From Kriegella aquimaris (GTDB lineage: Bacteria; Bacteroidota; Bacteroidia; Flavobacteriales; Flavobacteriaceae), in contig NZ_FNGV01000008.1 in assembly GCF_900103215.1 (NCBI RefSeq), positions 124,001 to 188,000 on the forward strand: 64,000 nt of DNA, read 5' to 3'. Below are positions 52,979 through 62,588 of this stretch, one piece after another. The notes under the pieces were generated by a model. The model was not told the DNA's origin. It searched no databases and was given only the letters and a program-made list of their open reading frames with translations. Made by a program: the position numbers and the translations under genes. Numbering within the stretch: the stretch's first letter is position 1; each line of letters starts with the position of its first letter.

Positions 52979-53437
52979 TTACTTCTTTTTTATGTTTTTT
53001 TCATATAGCGTAATCCAATCATCGATTGTCATCTTGGTACACAGATCGGCGATTAGTTTGTAAGGAATATCATCCATTTTTTTAAAACGCACACAACTTT
53101 TGCCCATATCGAGTTTGTATTTGCACTGTCGGGCATATTCCGAGACAAACCAATCATATAATTTGGGATCCGCATATATGCCCGAATGATAAACTGCTAT
53201 AAAATTTTTTTGAGAAGCCAAGTTTATGAAGGGTAGGGGCAATTTAGGGTCGCAATGATACCCATTAGGATAAATAGTGTGCGGCACCACATAGCCCAGC
53301 ATACCATAACTCATTTGCTCTTCGAACCCTTTAGGCAGATTTTGAAGGATCACCGTTCTTATTTGTGAAACCACTTCTTGCCTTTCCTCAGGGAGTTGCG
53401 CGATGTAATCATCTGGGGAATCGGCTTTGTATTGCAT
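52979..53437 (-). CDS. DUF1801-family protein
   Basis: About 152 residues from ATG at 53437 (another in-frame ATG at 53443 is also possible; the one at 53506 adds residues with no family similarity). The DUF1801 fold is shown by DSPDDYIAQLPEERQEVVSQIRTVI, FEEQMSYGMLGYVVPH, LPFINLASQKNFIAVYHSGI and GKSCVRFKKMDDIPYKLIADL. The family is an iron-chaperone-like (frataxin/CyaY-type) fold of unknown function, related to the first domain of the YdeI-like protein at 23.6 kb. It precedes the VOC gene by 3 bases. Confidence 0.9.
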   Translation of the reverse strand: MQYKADSPDDYIAQLPEERQEVVSQIRTVILQNLPKGFEEQMSYGMLGYVVPHTIYPNGYHCDPKLPLPFINLASQKNFIAVYHSGIYADPKLYDWFVSEYARQCKYKLDMGKSCVRFKKMDDIPYKLIADLCTKMTIDDWITLYEKNIKKK

Positions 53438-53646
53438 GGCCATTAACTTTTGGGTTGAAGTATTAAATCTGAAACGATGAAAAATGATATATTCAATTAT
53501 GAACACAATCAGACATGATGAAAAAGTTCTTTTTAACCCTTTATGCCGAAGTCTACGTCAAAGCATATTTACCGAGTTTAAAAAAGGTAAAACATGGCAG
53601 CGATTGAGCCCGAAAAAATAAGAACAGTTCGCTTCAGCTATTAAAG

Positions 53647-54618
53647 TTAGCAAAATTTTGCTTTGATTTTATTTACAACGGTTTGAGCCAGCTTTTCTTT
53701 GCTTTCTATTGTCCAGCCGGCCACGTGTGGGGTGAGTAACACCTTATCCGATTCGACCAGGTACTGAAAGGCCTCTGGCATTTTATTTTCTTGCTTCTCG
53801 CCAGTATTTGATGTTTCATGGGGTATAAACATGCTCTCAAAAGACGACTTTTCATATTCAAGCACATCGAGTCCGGCACCGAGAATTTTACCTGATTTCA
53901 ATGCAACGACCAAATCTTTGGTTACCACACATTTGCCCCTGGCGGTATTGAATAACCAAAACGGTTTTTTAAAGGCATTGATGAATGCTTCATTAATCAT
54001 TCCTATGGTGCTCTCGGTTTGCGGCACATGCAGACTCAGTACATCGGTTTTTTGTTGTAGTTCGAGAATACCGACCTGTCTGGCATTTTCATCGCACACC
54101 CCACCTAGAATATCATAACAGATAACCTCGACATCAAAGCCCCTAAGTTTTTTGGCAAAAGCTTTGCCCATATTGCCATAACCGACAATTCCGACTGTTT
54201 TACCATCGAGCTCAACACCACGATTGCCCTCCCGATCCCATTTTCCGGATCGTACCTCCTTATCGGCTTTGTTCAATTTATTGAATAAAGAAAGCAGCAT
54301 GCCCAAGGTGTGTTCACCAACGGCATTACGGTTTCCTTCAGGGGCGGCAGCCAAGAAAATATCCTGTTCTTTGGCGTAACGGGTATCGATATTCTCCAAT
54401 CCTGCGCCTAATCGGCCAATAAATTTTAAGTTAATAGCTTTTTCCAGAAAAGATTGGTCTATCGAAAAACGGCTACGTATGATGAGTCCGTCATACAGAT
54501 GGATTTTATTCTCTATTTCCGTTTTTGATGAGGTATAATCCTCATCGTTCTCAAATCCTAAATCATTCAATTGTTGAATCAAAAGAGGGTGATTTGTATC
54601 TATATGTAAAACCTTCAT
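53647..54618 (-). CDS. D-2-hydroxyacid dehydrogenase (SerA-like)
   Basis: About 323 residues from the ATG that begins MKVLHIDTNHPLL; two earlier ATGs add up to nine residues outside the family pattern. The NAD-binding Rossmann motif is VGIVGYGNMGKAF; catalytic residues are Arg in FNTARGKCV, Glu in the loop before VLLTPHVAGWT, and His in the latter block. This is the D-2-hydroxyacid dehydrogenase fold shared by phosphoglycerate dehydrogenase, glycerate and formate dehydrogenases. A SerA role is possible, but no serine-pathway neighbours are visible. No operon partner on either side. Confidence 0.9.
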   Translation of the reverse strand: MKVLHIDTNHPLLIQQLNDLGFENDEDYTSSKTEIENKIHLYDGLIIRSRFSIDQSFLEKAINLKFIGRLGAGLENIDTRYAKEQDIFLAAAPEGNRNAVGEHTLGMLLSLFNKLNKADKEVRSGKWDREGNRGVELDGKTVGIVGYGNMGKAFAKKLRGFDVEVICYDILGGVCDENARQVGILELQQKTDVLSLHVPQTESTIGMINEAFINAFKKPFWLFNTARGKCVVTKDLVVALKSGKILGAGLDVLEYEKSSFESMFIPHETSNTGEKQENKMPEAFQYLVESDKVLLTPHVAGWTIESKEKLAQTVVNKIKAKFC

Positions 54619-54863
54619 TTTTTCTGTCATAGGTATTTTGGCCATTCTTCGGCATTTTAGATCTTCAATATAAGAACATCCTTGAAACTGCGAAAGGCGT
54701 TGGTTTATTTAAACCTTTTTGATACAGAATGTTTTTATATAATAATTATGAAATGGTACTATTAAATGGATGATTTACAGAAGAATAATTTTTTTGAATT
54801 TTGTTATATACAATTACAACCCCAACAATGGGGCATGTATGCGAGAGGAATCAAAAGTTTTTA

Positions 54864-55819
54864 CTATACTATGGCTTGGTTGGAGTTCCAAGTGCCATCA
54901 TTGACCTGTTTTTTTGATTCCTCGTACAGTTTTTTGAGACTTGCTTTATCCACGTCATAAACTCCTTGCATGATGCGGGGTAGATAGAAAGTTCCGTGGT
55001 CGAAAATATCCTTGCTTTCAATGGTCTTTTTCTCTTGTTCTTCATCATTCTTGGAAACCTCTGCATTGGTAATCTCTACATAGCGTTCAAGAATATTGAG
55101 TAAATTGCTTGGTACGAAATTTTTGGGAGTCAGAACCTGTCTGATATTATCTGGTTGGGAGAAGATACTTGTGGTTTCCGATATTTGGAACTCACTTTTT
55201 TCACTCGATAATATTTTGTTGGTCGGACTATGGTCTCGTACCCCGCCGTCGAATAAAAGTAGTTTTGGGAAGTCTATTGTTTCTCCTTCAAAATCATAAA
55301 TGGGTCCGTTCATGGCAACCCCGGAAGTAAAAATGGGAATCGATGCCGATGCGTTAACGAATTTTAGGAAATTTTCATAAGAGACTGTCTTAAGATTGAT
55401 ATAGAATCGTTTTCCGGTATAAAAATCCACCGAACCCACAATGCAAATTGCTTTGGTGACATCTAATTTATAGGCTTCAAATTCGGTTCTTGAGATTACT
55501 TTGGCGATTGTTTTTCCAGATTGTTCTGCTCACCCAAGTAATGTTTCCCGCCAATTATTTTACAAATTGCATTCCACGTATTGAGTTTTCCGTTTTTCTT
55601 GATAGGAGAGGTGCTGAAAAAGTCATCCATTTCAAGGTTGAGAACCTGATTTTTTATTTCTTGTCGTTTGCCCAGAGCTAATGGTAACGCCAAAATGGCC
55701 CCGGCGGAAATTCCTGAAATTACATCGGGAATATACCCGCGGTCATAGATGATTGATTCTGCGATGCCGAAGAATCCGGCGATTTTAGTTCCGCCTCCTG
55801 AAATGCCCATTTGTTTCAT
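54864..55819 (-). pseudogene. Patatin-like phospholipase gene interrupted by a frameshift
   Basis: The first part (55819-55496) encodes the N-terminal patatin blocks: oxyanion loop SGGGTKIAGFFG and the nucleophile elbow GISAG. The second part (frame -1; continuing to 54864) encodes the rest: IPIFTSGVAMNG and the active-site Asp in FDGGVRDHSPTN. In the first frame a TAA stops at 55496-55498; in the second frame a TGA at 55530-55532 prevents reading from further upstream, so the shift lies between 55499 and 55529, where a run of five A (minus strand, 55511-55515) sits. One lost base there would restore an intact product of about 318 residues. It could be a real loss, a sequencing error, or a slippage site. 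Confidence 0.85.
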
Positions 55820-55896
55820 AACTATGGTTTTAAGGTTGAAGGGGAAACGTAGAGCAATAAATATAACGAAAAATTTCTATCGAAAGTAAGGCAGGT

Positions 55897-57249
55897 TTAA
55901 ATACCCAGAACGATCTTGGCGATCGAAAAATAGATCAAGATTCCAAAAATGTCGTTACTGGTAGTGATAAAGGGTCCTGTAGCTATTGCGGGGTCGATTC
56001 CTCTTTTATGGAGAAACAAGGGAATAAATGTGCCTATAAAGCCTGCCACTAAAATTACGGCAATCAGGGAAATAGATATGGCCAGAGCGACCAGAAATTC
56101 ACCTTTCCAAAACCAAGTGAACAAAAGTAAAATAGCAGCCAAAATTACGCCATTCAATAAAGCCAAAAGCATTTCTTTGATCAATCGATTTCCCACACTC
56201 CCCTTGAGATCATCGTTGGCAAGACCTTGTACGATAATCGCGCTTGACTGTACGCCTACGTTACCGGCCATGGCCGCTATCAAAGGGGTAAAGAAAAATA
56301 AAATGGCGTGTTTGCTAATCATTGCCTCGAAACCACCCATGATAGCCGCTGCGCCCACGCCACCGACCAGCCCCAAGAACAGCCATGGCAAACGGGCACG
56401 GGTTAGATCCCAAATGCTATCATCGGCTTCCACGTCTTGTGAAATACCTGCAGCCATTTGGTAATCTTTTTCAGCCTCTTCTTTTATGACATCTACAATA
56501 TCATCAATAGTAATTCTACCTACCAGACGACCAACTTCATCAATGACGGGAATGGCTTCCAAATCGTATTTGGACATTATTTTAGCAACCTCTTCGGGTT
56601 TTTCATTTACGTTTACCCAATCTACATTCGAAATGTATACATCTTTGATGTGCGTGGTAGTAGAAGTCGTCAGCAAATCTTTTAACGATAATCGACCTTT
56701 CAATCTTTCTTCATTGTCGACCACATAAATGGAATGCACCCGAGTAACGTTCTCGGCCTGGGCACGCATTTCTTTAACACAGGTCAGCACATTCCAGTTC
56801 TCATTGACCTTTACGAGCTCTTTGGCCATGAGACCGCCTGCCGAGTTTTCATCGTAGCGCAAAAGGTCTACAATGTCTTTGGCGTGTTCTCGATCTTCGA
56901 TTTCCGAGATAACCTCTTGTACAATTTCTTTAGGAAGTTCACCAACGATATCCGCGGCGTCATCGGTATCTAGTTCACCAAGCTCTTCGGCAATCTCTTT
57001 TGAAGAAAGGTTGCTCAAAATAGCCTCACGAACATCCTCATCGACTTCGGTGAGAATATCGGAAGTTTTATCACTATCTAATAGTTTGATCAGATAAGTT
57101 GCTTCCTCTTCATCAAGTTCGTTGGCAATCTCTGCAATATCGGCATAATGTACCTCTTCCAAAAGCGCCTTGAGGTCGGCATTCTTTTGGTTTTCGATCA
57201 GCTGTTCGATTTCAGCTAAAAGCTCATCTGTGAGTTTAAATGGTGTCAT
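55897..57249 (-). CDS. mgtE: Magnesium transporter MgtE
   Basis: 450 residues, the normal length. N-terminal MgtE helical domain (residues 1-130), then two CBS domains ([27 protein letters not shown] and [23 protein letters not shown]), then five transmembrane helices (about 280-450) with the conserved block [16 protein letters not shown]. It carries Mg2+ into the cytoplasm with CBS-mediated magnesium gating. It overlaps the end of rsmA by 14 bases, so expression is coupled. Confidence 0.96.
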   Translation of the reverse strand: MTPFKLTDELLAEIEQLIENQKNADLKALLEEVHYADIAEIANELDEEEATYLIKLLDSDKTSDILTEVDEDVREAILSNLSSKEIAEELGELDTDDAADIVGELPKEIVQEVISEIEDREHAKDIVDLLRYDENSAGGLMAKELVKVNENWNVLTCVKEMRAQAENVTRVHSIYVVDNEERLKGRLSLKDLLTTSTTTHIKDVYISNVDWVNVNEKPEEVAKIMSKYDLEAIPVIDEVGRLVGRITIDDIVDVIKEEAEKDYQMAAGISQDVEADDSIWDLTRARLPWLFLGLVGGVGAAAIMGGFEAMISKHAILFFFTPLIAAMAGNVGVQSSAIIVQGLANDDLKGSVGNRLIKEMLLALLNGVILAAILLLFTWFWKGEFLVALAISISLIAVILVAGFIGTFIPLFLHKRGIDPAIATGPFITTSNDIFGILIYFSIAKIVLGI

Positions 57250-58114
57250 TTGCTATTTTCTTCGTAAGCTCGGCAAAATCAGCTACGGCCAATTGCTCCG
57301 GACGAAGATCAAAGATAGCATCTTCTTTTAGATTATCTGAAAGGTCAAATGTTTTTAAACTGTTACGAATGGTCTTTCTACGATGATTAAATGCCGCTTT
57401 CACGACCCTAAAGAAAAGTTTTTCATCGCAATCTAGTTTGAAATTTTTCTTGCGAACCAACCGTATTACTCCCGATTCTACCTTGGGAGGAGGGTCAAAA
57501 ACTTGGGGAGATACGGTAAAAAGATACTCTGCATCATAAAAGGCCTGTACCAGAACGGAAAGAATGCCAAAAGTTTTATTACCTCCTTTTTCACAAATGC
57601 GTTGGGCGACTTCTTTTTGGAACATTCCCGAAAATTCAGGTATTTGGTCACGATAGTCCAACATTTTAAAAACAATTTGCGTCGAAATATTATACGGAAA
57701 GTTGCCCGTAATGGCAAATTGGTCTTCCCCGAATAGGGTTTTGATATCAAACTTTAGAAAGTCTCCCTCAATAACCTTGAGCGAGCCCTTTCCGTTTAGA
57801 ATTTCAGAATGCTCTAGCGCAAAACTATGATTGAGGTAGGTAATGGATTCCTCATCAAGGTCCATAGCGATCAAGTCGATATCACGCGATAATAAATATT
57901 TGGTCAACACCCCGGTACCCGGACCAATTTCGATAACTTTTTCATAATCATTTAACGACAGTGTTTCTGCAATTTGAAGCGCAATACTTTCGTCTTTTAA
58001 AAAATGTTGTCCCAAGTATTTTTTTGCTTTTACAGGGCTGCTACTCTTAAATTTAGGATTGTTTCCTTTTTCCGAATAATGGACTTTACCTTTCTTTCTT
58101 TTTTTCTTGGACAT
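57236..58114 (-). CDS. rsmA: 16S rRNA dimethyladenosine transferase RsmA (KsgA)
   Basis: About 292 residues from ATG at 58114; an earlier ATG at 58132 adds six. After a lysine-rich start the methyltransferase motifs are in order: [26 protein letters not shown] (SAM-binding GxGxG), [10 protein letters not shown], and the catalytic NFPYNIS (NLPY-type) motif. C-terminal rRNA-binding helical domain. It dimethylates two adjacent adenines near the 3' end of 16S rRNA, a late small-subunit assembly step. Its 3' end overlaps mgtE. Confidence 0.96.
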   Translation of the reverse strand: MSKKKRKKGKVHYSEKGNNPKFKSSSPVKAKKYLGQHFLKDESIALQIAETLSLNDYEKVIEIGPGTGVLTKYLLSRDIDLIAMDLDEESITYLNHSFALEHSEILNGKGSLKVIEGDFLKFDIKTLFGEDQFAITGNFPYNISTQIVFKMLDYRDQIPEFSGMFQKEVAQRICEKGGNKTFGILSVLVQAFYDAEYLFTVSPQVFDPPPKVESGVIRLVRKKNFKLDCDEKLFFRVVKAAFNHRRKTIRNSLKTFDLSDNLKEDAIFDLRPEQLAVADFAELTKKIANDTI

Positions 58115-58132
58115 GCCCTGACATTTTATCAA

Positions 58133-58453
58133 TTAATCCGTAGTGTTTTTTGCATATACCCAGGCTGACTTTCCAGATTGCAACACTACTTCTTTTCGTC
58201 TATAGGAGTTTCCTTCATAAACGTCTGTTTTTAGTAATTCCCTTTCCGATATTTCATATACCATACCGCAAATAACGTCAGTTTTTAATAATGAAGGTCG
58301 GATTACAGGATACTGGTCAAATATTTTCTGTTCTAGCATCACATAGCCTAATAGACAATCTTTCTTGCCTTTTAAGCTGCGGCCGTACAGGGCAGATTGA
58401 ATTTTTTCCTCTTGCAAAGAACCATAAGTGAACATATGGGTCATGCTGCTCAA
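58133..58453 (-). CDS. Gamma-glutamylcyclotransferase-like (AIG2/GGCT) protein
   Basis: 106 residues. The GGCT-fold motif FTYGSLQ starts the domain, and GMVYEISERELLKTDVYEGNSYRR carries the family DxYEG block, whose Glu is normally the catalytic base. Family enzymes cleave gamma-glutamyl amines into 5-oxoproline or act on related amides; the specific substrate is unknown. It overlaps DUF4286 upstream by 4 bases and ends just before rsmA, so it belongs to a compact cluster of four genes. Confidence 0.88.
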   Translation of the reverse strand: MSSMTHMFTYGSLQEEKIQSALYGRSLKGKKDCLLGYVMLEQKIFDQYPVIRPSLLKTDVICGMVYEISERELLKTDVYEGNSYRRKEVVLQSGKSAWVYAKNTTD

Positions 58454-58761
58454 TGTTCGCTTACAACTTCCAATTCGGTACGAAACGATACAAATTGGTT
58501 CGGGAAACGCTTGAGGGCATCCTCACGCAACCGAGATGCATCTTGGTCATAATAGCTCTGCAAGGTTTCCTTGTTGGCCGTGGTAAATTGTACCGAATAG
58601 GTCATGCCTCCCATTTCTTCTTCCACCAAAACTTTGCACATTTTTGCCGATAGAAACTTACCGGTGGCCAGCATGTCAGGTATGTGCGTTTCTTTCATCC
58701 ATTGCAGCCATTGGTCATGAACGGCATTTTCAATATTGGTGGTTACGTTGTAGATATACAT
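58450..58761 (-). CDS. DUF4286 family protein
   Basis: 103 residues: a single small alpha/beta module, MYIYNVTTNIENAVHDQWLQWM, AKMCKVLVEEEMGGMTYSVQF and SYYDQDASRLREDALKRFPNQFVSFRTELEV. This matches DUF4286, a ferredoxin-fold-like group common in Bacteroidota, of unknown function. It is the first gene of the DUF4286-GGCT-rsmA-mgtE cluster; its stop overlaps the GGCT start by 4 bases. Confidence 0.88.
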   Translation of the reverse strand: MYIYNVTTNIENAVHDQWLQWMKETHIPDMLATGKFLSAKMCKVLVEEEMGGMTYSVQFTTANKETLQSYYDQDASRLREDALKRFPNQFVSFRTELEVVSEH

Positions 58762-58818
58762 GTATTCAAATTAAAGTGTTCGCCTGGCTAAATTTGGACT
58801 AGCTTGCTCTTGTAAAAG

Positions 58819-60603
58819 TCAATTGATGCTGTCTCCCCTTAACATCCTGAAATTCTTACGGGCCTGTGGAAAATAGTAACTATCTTGATAGTTGTAAATT
58901 ATTTTTTCATACTGGGCTTTTGCTTTTTCAGGTTCATGCATTATGTTTCGGTAGAGTTCGGCCAATGCAAAATGGGCATCATCTGCCAAAATTCCATTGC
59001 TATAGAATTCCGTAATCTTGATGTAGTTGAATTCTGCGGACTCGTAATCTTTTTGCTGCTCCAAAAGTTCACCTTGTTTTAACAAGGCCTCGTCCTCGAT
59101 TTTTTCCCCTTTGTGGTTTTGTAAGATATCATCTAAAACCGCAATGGCTTCTTTGGTCTTGTTTTGATAGCCCAAGAGATCGGCGCGTGCATATTTTTTC
59201 AAGGCTGTTTGGGTAGAATCTTCCAGCGAGTTGTCGGATATTAAAAGGCTCAACTGCATGGCGTCATTGGCAATGAGCTGTGAGGTTGAACTCCGAAGCA
59301 CTTTTAGTTGGGTTAGTGCCCAATCAAAATCACCCTTGTAAAAACTGGTCTGTGCCACTTTATAGCGCGCATTCTGTCCAAGCACATCGTTTTTGAGGTT
59401 TTGTTGCACTTGAGAGAAATAAATCAGTGCTTCGTTGAATTTTTTGCCGTAGACTAGAATATCGCCCAAGGCCAATTTTATAAAAGCCTTTCCGCGTTCG
59501 TTCAGGGGTAGTTCAAGACTTTTTTTTAGAATATCGATGGCGGCCTGTGGGGTGTCTCTTTTAAAGGTCAAAAAATTAGCATAGGCTATTTGGAGTTGCA
59601 GGGTTTTACCTTTGTACCGATGAATATCTATCAACTCGTCATATCTTTTTTGAATTTCTGAGAGGCTCTTTTCGTCGGCATCTAAAATTTGGATATCGAT
59701 AAGGTTCAATTCTGCATTTAGTTGGGTGACTTCATCATTAGTGTTTTCTACAATATATTCAAAAATCGATTTTGCGACTGCTACCGCTCCCTCTTTCATG
59801 GCCATATCGCCGAGACTTTCCATGCGTTGCATGGAACTGCCTTCCATTCGCTTATAAATGGCTTTTTCTTGTCTAAATGCACTTGAATATTGTTTCTGTT
59901 GAACGAAAAGCCAACTTAAAAGTTCGTTCCACAAGAGATCGGGGTCTTTTTGCGCATGTTGTAGCAGTACCCTTTTTAATTTTATATTATTTTCGTTTTC
60001 GGGGTCAGCGGTAATAAAGGCGTCTATATTTCGTAATACATTCGATTTGGATGTTTTTCCCTCACTAATCAACCTAAGATACGATTCGTACATTTTATCG
60101 ATATCGCCTTGTTCCCCATAGATGCGGGCCATATGGTAATTGTAATCTAGTTTGGGGTTCAGTTCCATGGCTTTGGAATAGGCCTTTAGAGCTTGGTCAA
60201 GCAAAGCGTACTTTTGAAAACGATAACCCACACCATATCCAAAATTCGGATTTTCATCGATTTTTGCAATGGCTTTTTCATAATATATCGTAGCCTCGTC
60301 CGGAAGGTCTTGCAATGTGAAATTGTATCCTAGTTCAATGAGTAGGGTAGGATAGGCATAATCGCCTTTGATGGCTTTTAACAAGAAGGCTTCGGCATCT
60401 TTATAGCGCTCCAGTTGCTGATAACAGGCAATGAGTGCTTCAGCATAATCGGTTCTTCGCGGATTTTTATCCAACAATTTTTCATAAAAAACTACCGCTT
60501 TTTCAAAGTCGCCATCATTAAAATATTGTTTGGCCAAGAAATCATCTTGGGCCAATGCCAATTGCACGAAGCAGAAAGCCAAAATGAAGAGAAATTGCTT
60601 CAA
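58819..60603 (-). CDS. Exported tetratricopeptide-repeat protein
   Basis: 594 residues with a signal peptide ending FVQLALAQ. The whole mature region is built of helical TPR units; examples are DGDFEKAVVFYEKLLDKNPRRTD at the N-terminus, ALKAYSKAMELNPKLDYNYH near residue 140 and KDYESAEFNYIKITEFYSNG near the C-terminus. Such proteins are periplasmic scaffolds, often linked in Bacteroidota with gliding or secretion machinery, but no specific partner is visible here. Upstream of the DUF4286 cluster by 57 bases; probably a separate unit. Confidence 0.85.
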   Translation of the reverse strand: MKQFLFILAFCFVQLALAQDDFLAKQYFNDGDFEKAVVFYEKLLDKNPRRTDYAEALIACYQQLERYKDAEAFLLKAIKGDYAYPTLLIELGYNFTLQDLPDEATIYYEKAIAKIDENPNFGYGVGYRFQKYALLDQALKAYSKAMELNPKLDYNYHMARIYGEQGDIDKMYESYLRLISEGKTSKSNVLRNIDAFITADPENENNIKLKRVLLQHAQKDPDLLWNELLSWLFVQQKQYSSAFRQEKAIYKRMEGSSMQRMESLGDMAMKEGAVAVAKSIFEYIVENTNDEVTQLNAELNLIDIQILDADEKSLSEIQKRYDELIDIHRYKGKTLQLQIAYANFLTFKRDTPQAAIDILKKSLELPLNERGKAFIKLALGDILVYGKKFNEALIYFSQVQQNLKNDVLGQNARYKVAQTSFYKGDFDWALTQLKVLRSSTSQLIANDAMQLSLLISDNSLEDSTQTALKKYARADLLGYQNKTKEAIAVLDDILQNHKGEKIEDEALLKQGELLEQQKDYESAEFNYIKITEFYSNGILADDAHFALAELYRNIMHEPEKAKAQYEKIIYNYQDSYYFPQARKNFRMLRGDSIN

Positions 60604-60805
60604 ATCAAGTTTTTTGTAAAGATACGCAGATTATTTATGGTTGGCGCTCGGGTATTTAAAACGGGTAGAGCGGTAATCCTCATTTTTATTCCATCCATAC
60701 AAAATTATTGGCCAGCCGTACAACGAGGTATTAACGGCCAACTATCTTACATTATTTTTATAAAACTAGATATATAATGTAGTAGTAATATTAAACTTAA
60801 TAAAA

Positions 60806-61117
60806 ATGGCAGCATTTAGAAAAAACTGTGAACGCTACGCAGCGTTCCTATATCCGAACGGAGAAAATTCTGGAAGAATCAATTTGTATTGTGCAGATGG
60901 TTATAGGCTTTATCTTATTTTTAGAGATGGTGCTTTACCTGCAAACACTTACAATGAAAGCATCAAAACCGGTGTGGGTTATCAACCTATAGATCGATTT
61001 AGTGACTATGTCGATTTGGTAAGAAACGAAAAACCAATATCCGTCACTTTTAACACCACGAACAAAAACTATGTGGTTTATGCTTCAGGAGAGGAAGTCG
61101 GCGAAGGAGAAATGTAA
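60806..61117 (+). CDS. Hypothetical small protein, 103 residues
   Basis: Plus-strand gene between two minus-strand genes. No signal peptide or known motif. It reads as a small beta-rich domain (GRINLYCADGYRLYLIFRDG, GVGYQPIDRFSDYVDLVRNEKPISVTF, NKNYVVYASGEEVGEGE). The frame uses ordinary codons and ends before a clear bidirectional terminator, which supports it being real. No function can be given. Confidence 0.7.
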   Translation: MAAFRKNCERYAAFLYPNGENSGRINLYCADGYRLYLIFRDGALPANTYNESIKTGVGYQPIDRFSDYVDLVRNEKPISVTFNTTNKNYVVYASGEEVGEGEM

Positions 61118-61123
61118 TCTTCG

Positions 61124-61166
61124 AAATTCATGGGTATTGTAACTATTTACGGTACCCATGGAATTT
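61124..61166. terminator. Bidirectional terminator between the 103-residue gene and serS
   Basis: The arms AAATTCATGGGTA (61124-61136) and TACCCATGGAATTT (61153-61166) pair with one bulged base around a 16-base loop, and T-rich stretches flank the outer side. Both converging genes end within a few bases of it, at 61117 and 61171. Confidence 0.65.
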
Positions 61167-61170
61167 GTTT

Positions 61171-62442
61171 CTACTTTATCATGTCGAAACCACAATAAGG
61201 CACCAAGACTTCAGGAATTTGAATTCCTTCGGCCGTCTGGTAGTTCTCTAAAATTCCAGCTAAGACCCGTGGTAGTGCCAAAGCGCTTCCATTTAGCGTG
61301 TGGGCCAATTGCGACTTTCCGTTTTCATCTTTATACCGAAGTTTAAGTCGGTTGGCTTGGTAGGTTTCGAAATTCGAAACCGAACTTATTTCCAGCCATC
61401 GGTCTTGCGCTGTTGAAAAGACTTCGAAATCATAAGTTAGGGCGGCAGTAAAGCCAAGATCTCCGCCACAAAGACGCAAAATGCGATAAGGAAGTTTCAG
61501 CTCCCTTAAAATATTTTTCACGTGCTCGACCATACCATCTAGTGCATCAAACGATTTTTCGGGATGTTCAACACGTACGATTTCTACTTTGTCAAATTGA
61601 TGCAAGCGATTTAAGCCACGTACGTGGGCACCATAGCTTCCTGCTTCCCTTCTGAAGCAAGGGGTATAAGCCGTCATGCAAATAGGAAAATCTTGTTCAT
61701 TGACAATTTCGTCCCTAAAAATATTGGTTACGGGAACTTCGGCCGTTGGTATTAAATAGAGGTCATCTGCACCTATATGATACATTTGCCCTTCTTTATC
61801 GGGCAATTGTCCGGTGCCATAGCCAGATGCTTCATTGACCATATGGGGCACTTGCATTTCGGTGTAGCCAGCTTCTGTATTTTTATCCAAGAAATAAGTA
61901 ATCAGGGCACGTTGTAGTCTGGCACCTTTTCCTTTGTACACAGGAAAACCCGCTCCCGCAATTTTTACACCGAGTTCAAAATCTATGATGTCATACTTTT
62001 TTGCCAGCTCCCAATGCGGTAAAGAACCTTCTTTCAAAACGGGGATATCACCTTCTTTAAAGACTTCTTCGTTGTCGTCTTCGGTGCTTCCGGCGGGTAC
62101 TGACTCGTGGGGTACATTCGGTATTTGATAGAGCAGTTGCTGCAATTGCTCGGTTATGGCATTTAACTCGTCACCAAAGCGCTTTGAGTCTTCTTTAAGA
62201 GTGCCGGTTTTTTCCTTTAAAACATTGGCTTCTTGTGCTTTTCCCGTTTTGTAGAGGTTGCCGATTTCCTTAGATAGCTTATTGCTTTCTGCCAAGGTAT
62301 TATCTAGTTCGGTTTGAGTCGATCGTCGCTTTTCATCCAATAGGAGCACACTGTCGACGATGGGGGCCGCATCGATGTTCCGTTTTTGCAAAGCGGCTAT
62401 GATTGTATCTTTATTATCTCTTAAAGTTTGAAGCTGCAACAT
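61171..62442 (-). CDS. serS: Seryl-tRNA synthetase
   Basis: 423 residues, the standard length. N-terminal coiled-coil arm (about residues 1-110: LLDEKRRSTQTELDNTLAESNKL and later helices), then the class II core with motif 2 FRREAGSYGAHVRGLNRLHQFDKVEIV and motif 3 region TAQDRWLEISSVSNFETYQANR. It charges tRNA-Ser (and tRNA-Sec where present). A candidate -7 element lies just upstream. Confidence 0.97.
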   Translation of the reverse strand: MLQLQTLRDNKDTIIAALQKRNIDAAPIVDSVLLLDEKRRSTQTELDNTLAESNKLSKEIGNLYKTGKAQEANVLKEKTGTLKEDSKRFGDELNAITEQLQQLLYQIPNVPHESVPAGSTEDDNEEVFKEGDIPVLKEGSLPHWELAKKYDIIDFELGVKIAGAGFPVYKGKGARLQRALITYFLDKNTEAGYTEMQVPHMVNEASGYGTGQLPDKEGQMYHIGADDLYLIPTAEVPVTNIFRDEIVNEQDFPICMTAYTPCFRREAGSYGAHVRGLNRLHQFDKVEIVRVEHPEKSFDALDGMVEHVKNILRELKLPYRILRLCGGDLGFTAALTYDFEVFSTAQDRWLEISSVSNFETYQANRLKLRYKDENGKSQLAHTLNGSALALPRVLAGILENYQTAEGIQIPEVLVPYCGFDMIK

Positions 62443-62462
62443 TCTTTCCTGATTTTACGGTG

Positions 62463-62470
62463 CAAATTTA
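62463..62470 (-). promoter_or_regulatory. Candidate -7 element before serS
   Basis: TAAATTTG on the minus strand, about 20 bases before the ATG. No good -33 TTG is visible at the usual distance, so confidence is moderate. Confidence 0.4.
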
Positions 62471-62588
62471 TACTAATCTTCCGATTATAAACGGATACTT
62501 GGTGTACTGTTATGGTAAAATACGTGAATTTGTACGAATTTTATCCATTTTAAGACTGATGGGAATGAAGTTGAGCGATACCCCCTGG

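Noticed and set aside
55511-55515. Run of five A (minus strand) as a programmed -1 slippage site in the patatin gene
   Set aside because: No downstream stem-loop of the usual spacing is evident, and a one-base deletion explains the break more simply; kept as an open alternative in the finding.
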